Source: Candidatus Heimdallarchaeota archaeon (GTDB lineage Archaea; Asgardarchaeota; Heimdallarchaeia; JABLTI01). From it: 5,508 nucleotides of DNA. Made by a program: the position numbers and the translations under genes. The stretch lies in assembly GCA_030667035.1 (NCBI GenBank), contig DAOUWQ010000132.1, forward strand, positions 1 to 5,508, read 5' to 3'. The first letter of the stretch is position 1, and the number at the start of each line of letters is the position of its first letter. This document shows positions 5,066 to 5,508 of this stretch, one piece after another. The notes under the pieces were generated by a model. The model ran no database searches, was not told where the DNA came from, and saw nothing but the letters and a program-made list of their open reading frames with translations.

Positions 5066-5508
5066 TTGACACAATTCAAAGTTTTACTTACCAGGAAAAT
5101 ACCTCAACCAGCAATTGATTACATGTTAGAAAAAGGAATTGACTTGGAAATAAATACTGAAGATAGAGTGCTAACTCACTCTGAAATTAAAGAAAGAGTA
5201 AAAGGAAAAGATGGATTAATCTGTTTGCTCACGGATTCAATCGATGGAGACATTATGGAAGCTGCTGGTTCAAAGTTAAAAATAATTGCCAATTATGCTG
5301 TCGGTTATAATAATATAGACGTGCAAGAAGCAACGAAAAGAAAAATACCTGTAACAAATACTCCCGGAGTTTTAACTGAAACAACTGCAGATTTAGCTGT
5401 AGCATTACTTCTTTCTATTGGAAGACGAATCGTTGAAAGTGATAAATATACTCGAGATGGAAAATTCAAAGGATGGGGTCCTATGCTTCATCTTGGAAAT
5501 GATATCCA
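5066..5508 (+). CDS. D-2-hydroxyacid dehydrogenase (glyoxylate/hydroxypyruvate reductase type), N-terminal part only
   Basis: NAD(P)H-dependent reduction of a 2-keto acid such as glyoxylate or hydroxypyruvate to the D-2-hydroxy acid, in the cytoplasm. The 147 complete residues cover the substrate-binding half: KVLLTRKIPQPAIDYM (5-20), the core strand-loop IIANYAVGYNNIDV (73-86), TNTPGVLTETTADLA (97-111), then LLLSIGRRIVESD (114-126) and GWGPMLHLGNDI (136-147). These match the GyaR/GRHPR branch closely, including the substrate-binding loop A-V-G. The Rossmann GxGxxG and the catalytic Arg, Glu and His would lie past the right edge; the family is about 320-335 residues, so roughly half is missing. 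The only usable start is TTG at 5066, as an in-frame TAA stands at 5060-5062; GGAG at 5053-5056 is nine bases upstream. It probably has its own promoter, since T-runs end the preceding operon. The substrate among glyoxylate, hydroxypyruvate or phosphoglycerate is not decided. Confidence 0.9.
   Translation, partial: MTQFKVLLTRKIPQPAIDYMLEKGIDLEINTEDRVLTHSEIKERVKGKDGLICLLTDSIDGDIMEAAGSKLKIIANYAVGYNNIDVQEATKRKIPVTNTPGVLTETTADLAVALLLSIGRRIVESDKYTRDGKFKGWGPMLHLGNDI

Overview
The window is an AT-rich piece of what is most likely an archaeal genome. The evidence is TATA/BRE-like promoter elements, a T-run terminator with no hairpin, AAGGTGA-type ribosome binding sites, an iron-sulfur flavoprotein of the Isf type and a receiver plus kinase-like protein of a kind common in archaea. 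An Asgard-type or other mesophilic archaeon would fit, but no rRNA or marker gene is present, so the lineage is inference. No tRNA, rRNA, insertion sequence or CRISPR array was seen.

Left half, all on the minus strand and read from right to left: a winged-helix regulator (2936-2280), then a receiver-domain protein with a decayed histidine-kinase tail (2144-1029), then a GT4 glycosyltransferase (972 to beyond base 1, its C-terminus cut by the window edge). The regulator and the receiver protein are separated by about 135 bases that hold a probable promoter and a dyad. The receiver protein and the glycosyltransferase are 57 bases apart and could share a transcript. The glycosyltransferase has a strong ribosome binding site, but no ATG, GTG or TTG lies at the right place; the best start is ACG.

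A 245-base divergent intergenic region (2937-3181) separates the regulator from the right half. It holds a good BRE/TATA element for the plus strand and an unusually dense series of perfect inverted repeats over the presumed leader of the next gene.

Right half, plus strand: an iron-sulfur flavoprotein (3182-3742) and, 37 bases later, an aldo/keto reductase with two C-terminal 4Fe-4S motifs (3780-4931). They form a probable two-gene redox operon closed by T8/T9 runs. After a short spacer with nested inverted repeats comes the N-terminal part of a D-2-hydroxyacid dehydrogenase of the glyoxylate/hydroxypyruvate reductase type (5066 to beyond the right edge).

The observations most worth checking are: the receiver protein, whose kinase half has lost the phospho-acceptor His, the N-box Asn and the G1 glycines; two 15-bp dyads of the form TGAC-N7-GTCA/T that flank the winged-helix gene and each sit at a predicted transcription start; the structured leader of the flavoprotein gene; and the ACG start of the glycosyltransferase.
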